A program made the position numbers and the translations under genes. Shown piece by piece: positions 35,653 to 48,034 of a DNA stretch of 64,000 nt (positions within the stretch are counted from its first letter, which is position 1; each line of letters starts with the position of its first letter). Source of the stretch: an uncultured Flavobacteriaceae bacterium (GTDB taxonomy: Bacteria; Bacteroidota; Bacteroidia; Flavobacteriales; Flavobacteriaceae). The notes beneath the pieces were generated by a model that was given only the letters and a program-made list of their open reading frames with translations, was not told the DNA's origin and made no database searches. The stretch lies in the NCBI GenBank assembly GCA_943788165.1, contig CALSPF010000003.1, forward strand, positions 248,001 through 312,000. The letters run 5' to 3'.

Positions 35653-36846
35653 TTACGAGATCGCTTCCTGCACCTTATCTGCAGCTTCTTGGAAGGCAGT
35701 GGCAGAGAGTACATTTAATCCAGAGCTATCAATTAGCTCCTTAGCAATGTCGGCATTGGTTCCTTGTAAGCGCACAATAATTGGCACATTGATAGCATCT
35801 CCCATGTTTTTATATGCATCTACAATTCCCTGTGCAACACGGTCACATCGAACAATTCCACCGAAAATATTCACAAGAATAGCTTCGACTGCAGGATCTT
35901 TTAAGATAATACGAAAAGCTATCTCCACACGAGCAGCATCTGCAGTACCTCCAACATCAAGGAAGTTTGCAGGAGATCCACCCGCTTGTTTGATCAAGTC
36001 CATGGAAGCCATTGCCAATCCAGCTCCGTTTACCATACAACCAACATTACCATCCAAATCAACATAGTTTAGACCGACTTCACCTGCCTCAACTTCAATT
36101 GGATTCTCTTCGCGTTTGTCGCGTAATGCTGCTAAGTCCTTGTGACGGAATAATGCGTTCGCATCTAGCGTTACTTTAGCATCAACTGCAAGAATACGAT
36201 TGTCAGATGTTTTTAATACAGGGTTGATTTCAAATAAAGAAGAATCCGATTCAACATAAGCCGTGCAAAGCGACGTAATAAACTTCGTCATCTCTTTAAA
36301 AGCATTACCGCTTAATCCAAGGTTAAATGCAACCTTGCGCGCTTGAAATCCTTGAATTCCTACTGCAGGATCTATTTCTTCGGTAAAAATCAAATGTGGT
36401 GTTTCTTCAGCTACCGTTTCAATATCCATTCCTCCTTCGGTAGAATACATGATCATGTTTCTTCCTGTAGCTCTATTCAATAAAACAGACACATAGAATT
36501 CACTTGTTTCCGTTTCTCCAGGATAGTAAACATCTTCGGCAACCAATACCTGATGAACAGGTTTTCCAGCCGGTGGGGTTTGGGGTGTGATTAGTTGCAT
36601 CCCGATGATTTCACCAGCGACAGTTCTTACTTCATCAAGGTTTTTAGCAAGCCTTACTCCGCCACCTTTACCGCGACCCCCAGCATGGATTTGCGCTTTA
36701 ATAACGTGCCACCCTGTCCCAGTGGTTTCGGTTAATTTTTTGGCAGCAGTAACGGCTTCATCAGCTGTCTGAGCGACAATTCCGCGTTGGATTGCAACGC
36801 CAAAACTAGCTAACATTTCTTTTCCTTGATATTCGTGTAGATTCAT
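35653..36846 (-). CDS. sucC: Succinyl-CoA synthetase (ADP/GDP-forming), beta subunit
   Basis: This TCA-cycle enzyme converts succinyl-CoA to succinate with NTP formation. The 397-residue protein has the ATP-grasp domain with QIHAGGRGKGGGVRLAKN and FEINPVLKT, and the C-terminal ligase domain with MVNGAGLAMASMDLIK and NIFGGIVRCDRVAQGI. Length is normal. The alpha subunit gene (sucD) is not next to it in this window, which is common in Bacteroidota. A -7 element lies 23 bases upstream of its ATG. Confidence 0.96.
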   Translation of the reverse strand: MNLHEYQGKEMLASFGVAIQRGIVAQTADEAVTAAKKLTETTGTGWHVIKAQIHAGGRGKGGGVRLAKNLDEVRTVAGEIIGMQLITPQTPPAGKPVHQVLVAEDVYYPGETETSEFYVSVLLNRATGRNMIMYSTEGGMDIETVAEETPHLIFTEEIDPAVGIQGFQARKVAFNLGLSGNAFKEMTKFITSLCTAYVESDSSLFEINPVLKTSDNRILAVDAKVTLDANALFRHKDLAALRDKREENPIEVEAGEVGLNYVDLDGNVGCMVNGAGLAMASMDLIKQAGGSPANFLDVGGTADAARVEIAFRIILKDPAVEAILVNIFGGIVRCDRVAQGIVDAYKNMGDAINVPIIVRLQGTNADIAKELIDSSGLNVLSATAFQEAADKVQEAIS

Positions 36847-36868
36847 CTTATCTGGTTAATTAGTGGGA

Positions 36869-36876
36869 CAAAAATA
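36869..36876 (-). promoter_or_regulatory. -7 promoter element for sucC
   Basis: TATTTTTG on the minus strand matches TAnnTTTG, with about 20 bases of 5' leader before the ATG. Confidence 0.55.
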
Positions 36877-36992
36877 GAAAAAGAAAATCGAGTTACCTAT
36901 CTCGTCTGAAGAAAGAAATTGTTTTATTTATAACATTATTTGATATTTTTAACTTATTCCCGAAGACAGTACAAATATTAAAGTATAGTTAT

Positions 36993-37000
36993 TACTTTTG
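36993..37000 (+). promoter_or_regulatory. -7 promoter element for lysA
   Basis: TACTTTTG matches the consensus and ends 15 bases before the lysA ATG at 37016. It contains the TTG that could open a longer frame at 36998, which makes that longer start unlikely. Confidence 0.6.
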
Positions 37001-37015
37001 AGAAAAATTAACTGG

Positions 37016-38251
37016 ATGACAACTGCTGAACTACATCACATTACCGAGCAATTCAATGGACCATTATATGTTTATGATGCCACAATTATCAAGGGGCAAT
37101 ACGAGCGTTTAACCAATGCATTTAGTGGTGTGAATCAACTACGCCTGCATTATGCCACCAAAGCTTTAAACAATATCTCCATCCTTAAATACATTCAATC
37201 CCTAGGCGCAGGATTAGATACAGTCTCCATCCAAGAAGTTAAACTAGGACTCAAAGCAGGCTTTGAACCAAGCAAGATTATCTTTACCCCTAATGGCGTT
37301 TCTTTGACAGAAATCGAAGAAGTCGCAAAACTTGGGGTACAAATCAACATTGACAATCTTTCTATTCTAGAACAATTCGGGAGTAAATACCCTACTGTAC
37401 CTGTATGTATACGCATCAATCCGCATGTAATGGCAGGTGGAAACAGTAACATTTCTGTGGGTCATATCGATTCAAAGTTTGGTATCTCCATTCACCAAAT
37501 TCCCCACCTACTTCGCATCACAGAAAATACTCAAATGCGCATTAACGGAATTCACATGCACACTGGAAGTGACATTCTCGACATCGATGTATTTCTAAAT
37601 GCGACTGAAATTCTATTTGAAACAGCAAAAAACTTCAAGGACTTATCCTTTATTGATTTTGGTTCAGGTTTCAAAGTGCCCTACAAACCAGGGGATATCG
37701 AAACCAATATCGAGGAGCTAGGTGAAAAACTTACTGAAAAATTCAATGCTTTTTGTGTTGAGTACGGTAAAGAACTGACCTTGGCTTTTGAACCAGGAAA
37801 ATTCTTGGTGAGCCAAGCTGGTTATTTCCTCACCAAAGTGAATGTAGTAAAACAAACCACTTCCACTGTTTTTGCACAGGTAGACAGTGGCTTCAATCAC
37901 TTGATTCGTCCAATGCTTTATGGTTCCCACCATGAAATTGAGAACATTAGCAACACCACGGGTAGAGAACGTTTTTATTCCGTTGTGGGCTATATCTGCG
38001 AAACAGATACCTTTGGAAGCAACCGGAAAATTGCTGAAATAAGTGAAGGCGATTATTTGGCTTTTCACAATGCGGGTGCTTATTGCCAAACAATGGCGAG
38101 TAATTATAATTCGCGCTTTAGACCTGCTGAATTACTTTGGCTAAACGGGGAAGCACACGTTATTCGTCAAGAAGAAACATTTGACGATATATTACGCAAT
38201 CAAATTGAACTAGATCTGAGTGTTTTAGAAGGTAAAGCAGTTAACGTCTAG
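37016..38251 (+). CDS. lysA: Diaminopimelate decarboxylase
   Basis: This PLP enzyme makes lysine from meso-diaminopimelate. The 411-residue protein (from the ATG at 37016) has the fold-III PLP barrel with the Schiff-base lysine in HYATKALNN (K49). The [12 protein letters not shown] segment, the phosphate-binding [10 protein letters not shown] loop, the EPGKFLVS motif and the C-terminal CETDTFGSN catalytic Cys segment follow. Length fits. It works downstream of dapD (25965) in the same pathway but has its own promoter. Its TAG stop overlaps the mnmA stop in the bases CTAG. Confidence 0.93.
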   Translation: MTTAELHHITEQFNGPLYVYDATIIKGQYERLTNAFSGVNQLRLHYATKALNNISILKYIQSLGAGLDTVSIQEVKLGLKAGFEPSKIIFTPNGVSLTEIEEVAKLGVQINIDNLSILEQFGSKYPTVPVCIRINPHVMAGGNSNISVGHIDSKFGISIHQIPHLLRITENTQMRINGIHMHTGSDILDIDVFLNATEILFETAKNFKDLSFIDFGSGFKVPYKPGDIETNIEELGEKLTEKFNAFCVEYGKELTLAFEPGKFLVSQAGYFLTKVNVVKQTTSTVFAQVDSGFNHLIRPMLYGSHHEIENISNTTGRERFYSVVGYICETDTFGSNRKIAEISEGDYLAFHNAGAYCQTMASNYNSRFRPAELLWLNGEAHVIRQEETFDDILRNQIELDLSVLEGKAVNV

Positions 38252-39438
38252 TCGATTACTCCAGAGCCTAGAAGCTCGCCTTCATGATGCCATGCAACAA
38301 ATTGCCCCTCTGCAATGGCCGATTGTGGTGTGTCAAACAAGACATACAAGCCGTTTTCTTCCATGAACAATTGAGCAGGTTCCAAAGGTTGACGATAACG
38401 TATTCTTGCCATAACGGGCCGTTTTTCGCCGACATGCATTCTAAGGTCCTCACGCACCCAATGTACATCTTTTGTATTCACTAGTAATCCACGACGATAT
38501 AGACCAGGATGATCTTTCCCTTGACCAGTATATATCACATTAGCCTCGACATCAGTGTCGATCACAAATAAAGGCTCAACCGTTCCACCCACAGCTAGGC
38601 CTTTGCGCTGCCCTTTGGTAAAAAAATGAGCACCTTGATGTTCACCAACAAGAGAGCCATCAGCAAGCGTGTAGTTGTTTTTCGCACTGTGGTATGCCAG
38701 CATTTGTGCCTGATTAGGGAAACTAGCTGGAGAATCATTGTAACCATGGTAGTTAGCAGGGATCTCAATAATCTTTCCTTTTTTTGGCGCCAATTGTTGC
38801 TGCAAAAAATCTGGCAAACGAACCTTACCGATAAAGCAAAGGCCTTGTGAATCTTTCTTGCCCGCAGTAATCAAATCTTGTTCAGCAGCAATGGTGCGTA
38901 CCTCTGGCTTCAGCAAGTGCCCAATCGGGAAAAGAACCTTGGTCAACTGTGCTTGCGTCAATTGACACAAGAAATACGATTGATCTTTATTGGCATCTGT
39001 TCCAGCAATTAGATGGTGCACCTCGCGCCCATCAATAACGGTGGTGTCTTTTTGACAATAGTGCCCAGTTGCCACATAATCGGCTCCTAAGGAAAGGGCA
39101 ATGTCCATAAAAACATCAAACTTAATTTCGCGGTTACATAAAACATCGGGGTTGGGCGTACGGCCATTTTTATACTCTTCGAACATATAGTCAACGATAC
39201 GTTCTTTGTATTGTTCGCTTAAATCAACTGTTTGAAAAGGGATTCCGAGTTTATCGGCAACAATCATAGCATCGTTACTATCTTCCAGCCATGGACACTC
39301 AGCAGATATGGTCACGCTTTCATCGTGCCAATTTTTCATAAAGAGACCAATAACATTGTAGCCGGCTTCTTTTAAAAGATGCGCAGTAACACTAGAATCA
39401 ACTCCACCAGAAAGACCAACTACAACTGTTTTTCCCAT
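38248..39438 (-). CDS. mnmA: tRNA-specific 2-thiouridylase
   Basis: MnmA thiolates the wobble uridine (s2U34) of tRNAs for Lys, Glu and Gln. The 396-residue protein has the PP-loop [19 protein letters not shown] at the N-terminus. The two catalytic cysteines are in [12 protein letters not shown] and QGLCFIGK, and the central tRNA-binding and C-terminal beta-barrel domains follow. Length is slightly larger than the E. coli enzyme. It converges on lysA with a 4-bp stop overlap, and a -7 element lies 4 bases before its ATG. Confidence 0.96.
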   Translation of the reverse strand: MGKTVVVGLSGGVDSSVTAHLLKEAGYNVIGLFMKNWHDESVTISAECPWLEDSNDAMIVADKLGIPFQTVDLSEQYKERIVDYMFEEYKNGRTPNPDVLCNREIKFDVFMDIALSLGADYVATGHYCQKDTTVIDGREVHHLIAGTDANKDQSYFLCQLTQAQLTKVLFPIGHLLKPEVRTIAAEQDLITAGKKDSQGLCFIGKVRLPDFLQQQLAPKKGKIIEIPANYHGYNDSPASFPNQAQMLAYHSAKNNYTLADGSLVGEHQGAHFFTKGQRKGLAVGGTVEPLFVIDTDVEANVIYTGQGKDHPGLYRRGLLVNTKDVHWVREDLRMHVGEKRPVMARIRYRQPLEPAQLFMEENGLYVLFDTPQSAIAEGQFVAWHHEGELLGSGVID

Positions 39439-39442
39439 TGTG

Positions 39443-39450
39443 CAAAGGTA
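39443..39450 (-). promoter_or_regulatory. -7 promoter element for mnmA
   Basis: TACCTTTG on the minus strand is followed by only 4 bases (CACA) and then the ATG, so the mRNA should be leaderless or almost so. Confidence 0.65.
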
Positions 39451-39478
39451 GAAAATGTTTGGTCAGTATAACGATTGT

Positions 39479-41296
39479 TTAGCGCTTTCCCTTTGATTTT
39501 TGCTGCTTCTCGGCTTCTTCCATTGCTTTTTGTAAGCGTGAAGTAAAGCCACCTGATTTCTTTGGCTTCTTTTTGTTCTCCTCAATCTGAGTAAAGATCT
39601 TGTCTTCACTAATCACAAAGTTTTTGATGACTAACATCAAAACAATGGTTAACACATTGGAAACAAAATAATACAAACTCAATCCACTGGCATAGTTGTT
39701 AAAGAAAAACAACATCATTAGTGGCATTAAATACATGATTACTTTCATGTTGGGCATACCCGGTTGCTGCGGTGCTTGTTGTTGACCAGCAGTCATCATG
39801 GTGTAAAAGAAAATTGCGATGGATGCTAGAATCGGGAATAAACTAATGTGATCTCCGTAAAAAGGAATATTAAAAGGAAGCTCATAGACAGAGTCATAAG
39901 AAGATAAATCATCGGCCCATAAAAAGCTTTTCTGACGCAAGGCAAAGGCTACTGGAAAGAAGCTAAACAATGCGTAAAACACCGGCAATTGCAGCAAAGC
40001 AGGGAGACATCCCGACGTCATGGGGTTGGCTCCAGCTTTATTGTAAAGTGCCATGGTTTCTTGCTGTCTTTTAACCGCATCGTCTTTGTGTTTCTTGGTG
40101 ATTTCCTCAACTTCTGGCTTTAACACCTTCATCTTAATTTGGGACACATAGGACTTGTAGGTCACTGGAGACATGGTCAAACGAACGATGATGGTCATTA
40201 CGATAATGGCAATTCCAAAGGGAAGAAATGAACTCAAAAAGTTAAAGAGTGGAATGAAGATGGATTTATTGATCCAACCAAAAATTCCCCAGCCAAAATT
40301 GATACTTTTCTCAATTCCAAGTTCATACTTGGCTAGCATTGCATACTCAGAAGGCCCGAAGTACCACTTAAATGCATAAGCCAATTCACCAGTGCTTTTC
40401 AACGGCACTAATGTGCTGTATTTTTTTGTGAATTTTTGCTCCTCACCTTCTTTTACTTCAATACTTTCAGAGGTGATTGCTACGGTGTCAAAACTTTGCG
40501 CAGGAATGAGAATTGAATTAAAAAAGTGCTGCTTGTAACCCAACCATTGCACATCAGCCACTTCTTCTTCATCATCACCACTGATGGATAGTTCATTGAC
40601 TTTCTCGCCTTCGTAGCCATAGGTGAGTTCGGTGTATCGGTTTTCATACTCTATACTACGTGAATTGCGCAGGGCGGTTAATTCCCATTGAAGTGTTTGC
40701 AGAATGTTTTGGTTAATTACCCGCTGCATTCCCTCAGAGCGAATGGAAAAATCTACCATAAAATCATCCTTAGATAAAACATAACGGAAAGCGATCCATT
40801 GTCCAGAACGAAGAGCAGCCTTAAGAACAAGAACTTCTGCACCATTTGCCGTACTCAACTCAGGAGTGAAATTTAGATCTGCTGTATTTAACGTCCTTCC
40901 ATCCAAGGTGGTGAACGAAAAATTAATGTATTGATTTTCCTTAACTAAGTTCAAGGGTTGATCTAGGTAATTGGTGTATCCTTTCAAATAGGAATTAGTC
41001 ATTTGCCCACCTTTGGTAGAAAACTCAAAAGAAAGCACCTCATTTTCAAGGCTAACTGTGCTGTTTTCTTTGGGGACAACCAAGTCAGCAAAAGAACCAT
41101 AACTGGCCTGCAACTGCAATTGCTGAATGGAGTCCGATAAACGGGTTTCTACAGGTGTAGTTGTTATTTCTTCAGCAACAACCGCTTCGCCTACAACTTC
41201 TTCAACGGGCTGTTGATTCATCAACATCCAGGTCATAATGATGGCAATTAAAACAAAGCCAACAAATTGGTACGGATCAAATTTTTTCTCTTCCAT
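39479..41296 (-). CDS. yidC: Membrane protein insertase YidC
   Basis: YidC inserts and folds inner-membrane proteins, alone or with SecYEG. The 605-residue protein has an N-terminal membrane anchor (about 8-26), a large periplasmic beta domain (about 60-345) and the conserved insertase core with five segments. The core contains the SGCLPALLQLPVFYALFSFF stretch and the cytoplasmic helical hairpin rich in Lys. The C-terminal tail is strongly basic (KKKPKKSGG), suited to ribosome contact. It follows pyrG after 8 bases, so the two are probably co-transcribed. Confidence 0.95.
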   Translation of the reverse strand: MEEKKFDPYQFVGFVLIAIIMTWMLMNQQPVEEVVGEAVVAEEITTTPVETRLSDSIQQLQLQASYGSFADLVVPKENSTVSLENEVLSFEFSTKGGQMTNSYLKGYTNYLDQPLNLVKENQYINFSFTTLDGRTLNTADLNFTPELSTANGAEVLVLKAALRSGQWIAFRYVLSKDDFMVDFSIRSEGMQRVINQNILQTLQWELTALRNSRSIEYENRYTELTYGYEGEKVNELSISGDDEEEVADVQWLGYKQHFFNSILIPAQSFDTVAITSESIEVKEGEEQKFTKKYSTLVPLKSTGELAYAFKWYFGPSEYAMLAKYELGIEKSINFGWGIFGWINKSIFIPLFNFLSSFLPFGIAIIVMTIIVRLTMSPVTYKSYVSQIKMKVLKPEVEEITKKHKDDAVKRQQETMALYNKAGANPMTSGCLPALLQLPVFYALFSFFPVAFALRQKSFLWADDLSSYDSVYELPFNIPFYGDHISLFPILASIAIFFYTMMTAGQQQAPQQPGMPNMKVIMYLMPLMMLFFFNNYASGLSLYYFVSNVLTIVLMLVIKNFVISEDKIFTQIEENKKKPKKSGGFTSRLQKAMEEAEKQQKSKGKR

Positions 41297-41304
41297 TTTG
41301 GGTT

Positions 41305-42948
<1,644 letters not shown>

Positions 42949-42958
42949 TTACCGGACT

Positions 42959-42966
42959 CAAAATTA
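42959..42966 (-). promoter_or_regulatory. -7 promoter element for pyrG-yidC
   Basis: TAATTTTG on the minus strand matches TAnnTTTG and leaves about 33 bases of leader before the pyrG ATG. Confidence 0.5.
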
Positions 42967-42999
42967 CAAAAAGTATTCCTTTTTAAGGGCACAAGATGC

Positions 43000-44724
43000 T
43001 TATTTCTTGATTTCTTTGATTTCATAATCTTCGTGCTGCAAAAGATAAAAAGCAGTGTTTTGAAATCCTTGCGGACTATCTTCCTCATACAAGAAACGAT
43101 TTTCAACATAATCAGTTTCTCCAAGTGAGGGAATGAAGAGAGTATTTTGATAAGCAAAACGGAGAATTACATCCAAGGTTACGTCATAGGCGCGATAGGC
43201 TTCTTTAGAGGGGTAATCGCCAAAACGTTTCTGGAAGGCGTCTTTAAATGCCGCACGAGCAACGTTGTCTTTTGGATGTGCACCACTTGTATAGGTAAAC
43301 TTGAGGTTACCTAAATGTTTGCGCGAAATATTTGTATTGTCGTAGATTGATGTGCGCATGGTGGTAAACAGCTGCACATCACGATCTTTGGATACCTGAG
43401 AGTTTAATAATGAGATGACGTTTGCCACTAGATTCAAGTCTTGAGATTCAAAAATAACCTTATTGGGCAGGGAATCAATCAACAACGAATCTACCAAGTC
43501 TGGAATCACAAAGCCACCAGGCTCTTGGTACACACGGCTTGCAAAGGGATATTTGAGCTGTAACTTAGAGGCAAAATCAGCGTTGAGTGTATCTGAAATA
43601 ATCATAACATTCTGGGTGGTGTCAATGACCTGATCCAGATAGTCCATCATTTTTGAACGCATTTTAGACATTACACTTACCGATTGAAATACATTGGGAC
43701 GCTTTTTAACAGCCTTAGAAGACAGGGGAGCAATCATTGGAATTGACTGCAATTCTTCCAGTTGTGCCGCTACATTAAAGTTTCCAGGAATAAGCGGCCC
43801 AATAACGACACTGGTACCCTCCCATTGATGGTTGGCTGTCACAGATTGAATTACAGCTTTATCATTTTGCGAATCAAAGACGATTAATTTGGTGGTAACT
43901 CCCAAAGAATCTGCTTTTGCTATCGCCATTTCCATACCCATGTAAAAATCCAAAGCGATGGTATGAATGTTACGTTTCTTTAATAATTTATCCGTTTTCT
44001 CAATTGAATCAAATTCGATTGCAGCCGTTTTGAAGGGTAAAAAAGCTGCAATTTGCAAATATGTATTGGTCAAAAGGGAATCTTCTAACCGCACTTTTTC
44101 AATCAAAAGGTCGTCCTCAATTCTTAAATCTCCAGTCTTTTGCAACGGAATTTTCAATATCATTCCTTGCTGAAGACTAGTAGTTGTTAACGTTGGATTC
44201 AGCATTATTAAATCAGCTTCTGTAACCCCTAACTTCTTTTCAATACGATAAAATCCTTCTTTGGGTTTTACTTTATAATAATTGAATTCCTCTTCCAAGG
44301 CTTTGGTTTCGCTTTCAAGGCGCTTGGGCACAACAACTTCTTGCCCTACTTTCAAACCATCTGTTATTTGCGGATTGAGGGTTTCCAATTCCTGAATGGT
44401 CACACCATAGCGATAGGCTAAACGCCATTTTGTTTCTTTGGGTTGAACCAAATACTTTTCAAGCCCTTCATTTAATGCAACTGCTTTTGGAACCTCAACA
44501 ATTGGATAAACCGGTATTTTTAATTGCATTTTTTTCTTCAGCCCAATTTTTTCCACCAAAGGATTGAATTCTAGAATTTGATCTACATTAATGTTATAAA
44601 TTCGAGCAAGACCGTAAAGGGTCTCCTTCTTTTTTACCTTGTGGGTTATAAAACGTTCAGGCGCTTCTTGCCCATAAAGGCTTGTAAAAAAAAAGAATCC
44701 AATAAAAAATAAAACTGCTCTCAT
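43000..44724 (-). CDS. LysM-repeat protein fused to a periplasmic-binding-like domain
   Basis: The 574-residue protein has a signal peptide (1-18, ending SLYGQ) and three LysM repeats (about 26-72, 90-132 and 148-193), for example KKKETLYGLARIYNINVDQI and YRYGVTIQELETLNPQI. LysM modules bind the glycan chains of peptidoglycan. The rest (about 220-560) resembles type I periplasmic-binding domains of amino-acid ABC importers (AAFLPFKTA, STRAND-like SVVIGPLIPGN and PMIAPLSSKAV). No permease or ATPase gene is near, so a cell-wall sensor or scaffold is more likely than transport. It follows guaA after 20 bases. Confidence 0.82.
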   Translation of the reverse strand: MRAVLFFIGFFFFTSLYGQEAPERFITHKVKKKETLYGLARIYNINVDQILEFNPLVEKIGLKKKMQLKIPVYPIVEVPKAVALNEGLEKYLVQPKETKWRLAYRYGVTIQELETLNPQITDGLKVGQEVVVPKRLESETKALEEEFNYYKVKPKEGFYRIEKKLGVTEADLIMLNPTLTTTSLQQGMILKIPLQKTGDLRIEDDLLIEKVRLEDSLLTNTYLQIAAFLPFKTAAIEFDSIEKTDKLLKKRNIHTIALDFYMGMEMAIAKADSLGVTTKLIVFDSQNDKAVIQSVTANHQWEGTSVVIGPLIPGNFNVAAQLEELQSIPMIAPLSSKAVKKRPNVFQSVSVMSKMRSKMMDYLDQVIDTTQNVMIISDTLNADFASKLQLKYPFASRVYQEPGGFVIPDLVDSLLIDSLPNKVIFESQDLNLVANVISLLNSQVSKDRDVQLFTTMRTSIYDNTNISRKHLGNLKFTYTSGAHPKDNVARAAFKDAFQKRFGDYPSKEAYRAYDVTLDVILRFAYQNTLFIPSLGETDYVENRFLYEEDSPQGFQNTAFYLLQHEDYEIKEIKK

Positions 44725-44744
44725 ATATTATGTAATATCAACAA

Positions 44745-46274
44745 TTATTCCCATTCAATGGTTGCAGGTGGTTTAGAGCTAATATCGTACACTACACGAT
44801 TAACTCCTTTGACTTTATTGATTATATCGTTTGAGGTTTTTTGAAGGAATTCATACGGAAGGTTTACCCAGTCGGCTGTCATTCCATCGGTAGAAGTTAC
44901 TGCTCGAAGGGCGACACATTTTTCATAGGTTCGCTCATCCCCCATTACACCAACACTATTTACAGGCAATAAAATAGCACCTGCTTGCCATACGGAATCG
45001 TATAAGCCTGCATCGCGAAGACCCTGAATAAAAATAGCATCAACCTCTTGGAGCATGGCCACTTTTTCAAGGGTGATATCTCCCAAAATTCGAATCGCCA
45101 AACCTGGACCAGGAAAAGGATGACGTCCCAATAATGCTGGATCAATCCCTAAACTTTTACCGACACGTCTAACTTCATCTTTGAACAACATACGTAATGG
45201 CTCAACAATTTTGAGCTTCATATAATCGGGTAACCCCCCAACGTTGTGATGAGATTTAATGGTGGCTGAAGGTCCGTTGACAGAAATCGATTCGATCACA
45301 TCTGGATAGATTGTCCCTTGGGCAAGCCAAGTTGCGCCCTCAATCTCTTTGGACTCGTCATCAAATACATCGATAAAAGCATTCCCAATGGCCTTTCGTT
45401 TTTGTTCAGGATCAGAGAGTCCCGCTAACTTTGTCATGAAGTGCGCAGTTGCATCGACTCCTTTCACATTAAGTCCCATGCCTTTGTATTGATCTAAAAC
45501 ACTCGAAAATTCATTCTTGCGCAACAACCCATTATTCACAAATATACAGGTGAGCTGATCGCCAATGGCTTGATGCAACAGCACCGCTGCCACGGTAGAA
45601 TCTACTCCTCCTGAAAGACCGAGAATGACTTTCTTTTCGCCAATTTGTTTTCGAAGGTTCTCAAGAGTCATGGAAACAAAAGAATCGGGTGTCCAATCTT
45701 GTTTGACTCCAGCAATGTTAACTAGGAAGTTATCTAACAGTTGCTTTCCATCGGTAGAATGGTATACTTCGGGATGAAATTGGATGGCAAAAGTATCTTC
45801 ACCTTCAATACGAAATGCCGCATTATGTACATCATTTGTACTGGCCAAACGCACACCCTTGATGGGCAATTCTTTGATAGTATCACTGTGGCTCATCCAT
45901 ACCTGACTTCCAGTAGTTATCCCTGAAAACAGGGCTTCATTTGGTGTGATTTCAGAAAGCTTAGCTCTCCCATATTCACGCGTTGCAGACGGACTAACCT
46001 TTCCTCCTGAAAAATGCGCCAAATATTGTGCACCATAGCACACGGCAAGCAATGGTTTTTTACCCCTTATCTCATTCAACTCTGGATGAGGAGCATCTTC
46101 ACCTCGAACCGAGAAAGGTGAGCCAGATAATATTACTGCCTTAAAAGGACTGATGTCTTTTGGCGTGTTATTATAGGGGTGAATTTCACAGTAAATGAAT
46201 AGCTCACGAACGCGTCGGGCAATTAGCTGGGTATATTGGGATCCAAAATCAAGGATCAGTACTTTTTCTTCCAT
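44745..46274 (-). CDS. guaA: GMP synthase (glutamine-hydrolysing)
   Basis: The enzyme aminates XMP to GMP. The 509-residue protein has the N-terminal amidotransferase domain with VCYGAQYLA (nucleophilic Cys) and [10 protein letters not shown]. The ATP-pyrophosphatase domain follows with [16 protein letters not shown], and the C-terminal dimerisation domain ends TIEWE, the usual terminus. A TTG at 46280 would extend the frame by two codons, but it is part of the -7 element, so the ATG at 46274 is chosen. Confidence 0.97.
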   Translation of the reverse strand: MEEKVLILDFGSQYTQLIARRVRELFIYCEIHPYNNTPKDISPFKAVILSGSPFSVRGEDAPHPELNEIRGKKPLLAVCYGAQYLAHFSGGKVSPSATREYGRAKLSEITPNEALFSGITTGSQVWMSHSDTIKELPIKGVRLASTNDVHNAAFRIEGEDTFAIQFHPEVYHSTDGKQLLDNFLVNIAGVKQDWTPDSFVSMTLENLRKQIGEKKVILGLSGGVDSTVAAVLLHQAIGDQLTCIFVNNGLLRKNEFSSVLDQYKGMGLNVKGVDATAHFMTKLAGLSDPEQKRKAIGNAFIDVFDDESKEIEGATWLAQGTIYPDVIESISVNGPSATIKSHHNVGGLPDYMKLKIVEPLRMLFKDEVRRVGKSLGIDPALLGRHPFPGPGLAIRILGDITLEKVAMLQEVDAIFIQGLRDAGLYDSVWQAGAILLPVNSVGVMGDERTYEKCVALRAVTSTDGMTADWVNLPYEFLQKTSNDIINKVKGVNRVVYDISSKPPATIEWE

Positions 46275-46277
46275 GCA

Positions 46278-46285
46278 CAAAAATA
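46278..46285 (-). promoter_or_regulatory. -7 promoter element for guaA
   Basis: TATTTTTG on the minus strand is followed by TGC and then the ATG of guaA, with only a 3-base spacer. This is the same arrangement as at ruvX. Confidence 0.6.
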
Positions 46286-46336
46286 CAATTATTCGGCACG
46301 TGAGAAAAAAGAGAAATGAAAGATTTTCAACAATTG

Positions 46337-47944
46337 TTAAGGAAGCTCAATCCACGAAAATTCCAATTCTAAAGGATCCAATGATTTGGATATCAACGGA
46401 AGAATCTCTTCTCCATATTCAAGATAGAATTGAAAGAAATTATTGTGTCGCTCTTGGAGGGATTCTCCCGGAAAAATAGTTTCATGCAATTCACTTAATC
46501 GCCCCACTTGATCAACCAGCTTTCGCTTCTGGGCTTGCAACAAACGCTTCTCGAGCGCATCGATCCCGTTGAATTGCTTTTGTTTTTGGGCAGCCACTGT
46601 TCCAGCAAAAGAGGCATCGGTACTGTTGACCAAACTTTCTAAATGCGTGAATTGCTCTTGTAATTTTTCTTTAAAAGGCTGTAGATCCAAATCAATGTTA
46701 CTTATTTGACGGATTTTTTTATTGATCAAAGCTGTGCGCTTGAGAAAAAAATCTTGTTTATCAAGATCAAGTTTAACTATTTTCTTTGCAGTTTTTCCAG
46801 CAACCAAAACCGCAGAATTACGCAATAGAAGAATGGGAAATGGAACCTTTTGCGATTGGAAAAAACCCTTTAACTGCAACCAATAGGCAATTTCACCACC
46901 ACCTCCAATATAACAGAGGTTGGGTAATATTACTTCCTGGTACAAAGGCCGCATGAGCACATTGGGAGAGAAACGCTCTGGGTGTGTCTCGATTTCCTCT
47001 TGCATACTGGCTTCAGAAAAGACGATTTTTGAATCGACTGTCGCATAGCCTTCTGTTGTTCTCACAATACGTTCGCGTATATCATCCGTGAGATAAAAAA
47101 GATTTATCTCTCTTGGATTTACCTGTGGAATGTACTGATCTGAATAATCATTCTGTAAAGCATCAATAGAGGCTAACACCGTTTTCTCACATTGACTCTC
47201 TTTTAATTCAGTACGAACATAAGGAATGAATAGTTTTTTTAAATCGGGTGTGTCAGCATCCAAAATAACCAATCCCGAGGATGAGAATAATTGATGAACT
47301 AAACGCTGTGTAGCTTCTGCCAAGCTAGCAGAAGAACGGTAACTTGCCGCTATCAACTCTTTGAGCTTATTTGCTGCGCTATTTGTTCCTATCGAGCCTT
47401 CGAATAAATCCAATAATGATGAAAGATTGTCGACTGGCAAACGCCCTACAGCTCCCTTGCTCTCATAACTCCATTTTATTTTTTTTCCGTTAAAATTAAA
47501 AAAGGATATTTCCTCAAAATCGTGGTCCTCTGTTGCCATCCAATAGATCGGCACAAAGTTATTATTGGGGTATCTCGCCTTCAATTGTTTGCAGAGGTTG
47601 ATGGTCGAAACAATCTTAAACACAAAATACAAGGGCCCTGTAAATAAATTCAATTGATGTCCGGTGGTAATTGTAAACGTTTTCTTGTCTTGAAGCAATC
47701 TAATATTGGCCGATACTTCATCGGACAAAGGTAAATTAGCGTATTGCGTCTCAATTGCTTTTACCAATTCAGTTCGAGTGGCTTCAGTGTAGTGCGCCTC
47801 TTTCTCTTCGAGCTGTGCAGCAAAAGTTTCTATAGAAGGATGTCGAGCAATCATTGCCTCTAGGGCAGGATGCTGCTCAATCAAGTCACATATTAAGGTT
47901 GAAAAATAACCTGTATCGCGATAAGGAATACTTGACATTGACAT
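46337..47944 (-). CDS. bshC: Bacillithiol biosynthesis cysteine-adding enzyme
   Basis: BshC is thought to join cysteine to glucosaminyl-malate, the last step of bacillithiol synthesis. The 535-residue protein has the Rossmann-like core with [20 protein letters not shown] and [28 protein letters not shown] follows, and a long coiled coil (about 410-490) ends the protein. These are typical of BshC. Length fits. BshA and BshB genes are not in this window. The gene is divergent from the M14 peptidase gene. The start could be two codons later. Confidence 0.92.
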   Translation of the reverse strand: MSMSSIPYRDTGYFSTLICDLIEQHPALEAMIARHPSIETFAAQLEEKEAHYTEATRTELVKAIETQYANLPLSDEVSANIRLLQDKKTFTITTGHQLNLFTGPLYFVFKIVSTINLCKQLKARYPNNNFVPIYWMATEDHDFEEISFFNFNGKKIKWSYESKGAVGRLPVDNLSSLLDLFEGSIGTNSAANKLKELIAASYRSSASLAEATQRLVHQLFSSSGLVILDADTPDLKKLFIPYVRTELKESQCEKTVLASIDALQNDYSDQYIPQVNPREINLFYLTDDIRERIVRTTEGYATVDSKIVFSEASMQEEIETHPERFSPNVLMRPLYQEVILPNLCYIGGGGEIAYWLQLKGFFQSQKVPFPILLLRNSAVLVAGKTAKKIVKLDLDKQDFFLKRTALINKKIRQISNIDLDLQPFKEKLQEQFTHLESLVNSTDASFAGTVAAQKQKQFNGIDALEKRLLQAQKRKLVDQVGRLSELHETIFPGESLQERHNNFFQFYLEYGEEILPLISKSLDPLELEFSWIELP

Positions 47945-48009
47945 AGCAACTGTTTAGTCTGCTAAAGATATTCCTTCTCTTGTGAATAAAAAAGATATCT
48001 AATAAATTA

Positions 48010-48017
48010 TATATTTA
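48010..48017 (+). promoter_or_regulatory. Possible -7 element for the M14 peptidase gene (one mismatch)
   Basis: TATATTTA differs from TAnnTTTG only in its last base and leaves a leader of about 17 bases. It lies in the 90-base gap between bshC and the peptidase gene. Confidence 0.4.
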
Positions 48018-48034
48018 CAAACGATAAAAAAAAC

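Noticed and set aside
35643-35653. Palindrome around GACAAGTTGTC downstream of sucC
   Set aside because: The loop would be one base, so no hairpin can form; a protein-binding site is possible but has no support.
42968-42984. Small inverted repeat AAAAAG/CTTTTT between the LysM gene and pyrG
   Set aside because: The stem is almost all A-T, lies against the pyrG promoter and has no clear T tract; too weak to call a terminator.
46329-46338. Palindrome AACAATTGTT at the end of bshC
   Set aside because: It is 10 bases without a loop, so it cannot form a terminator hairpin, and there is no second copy to suggest an operator.
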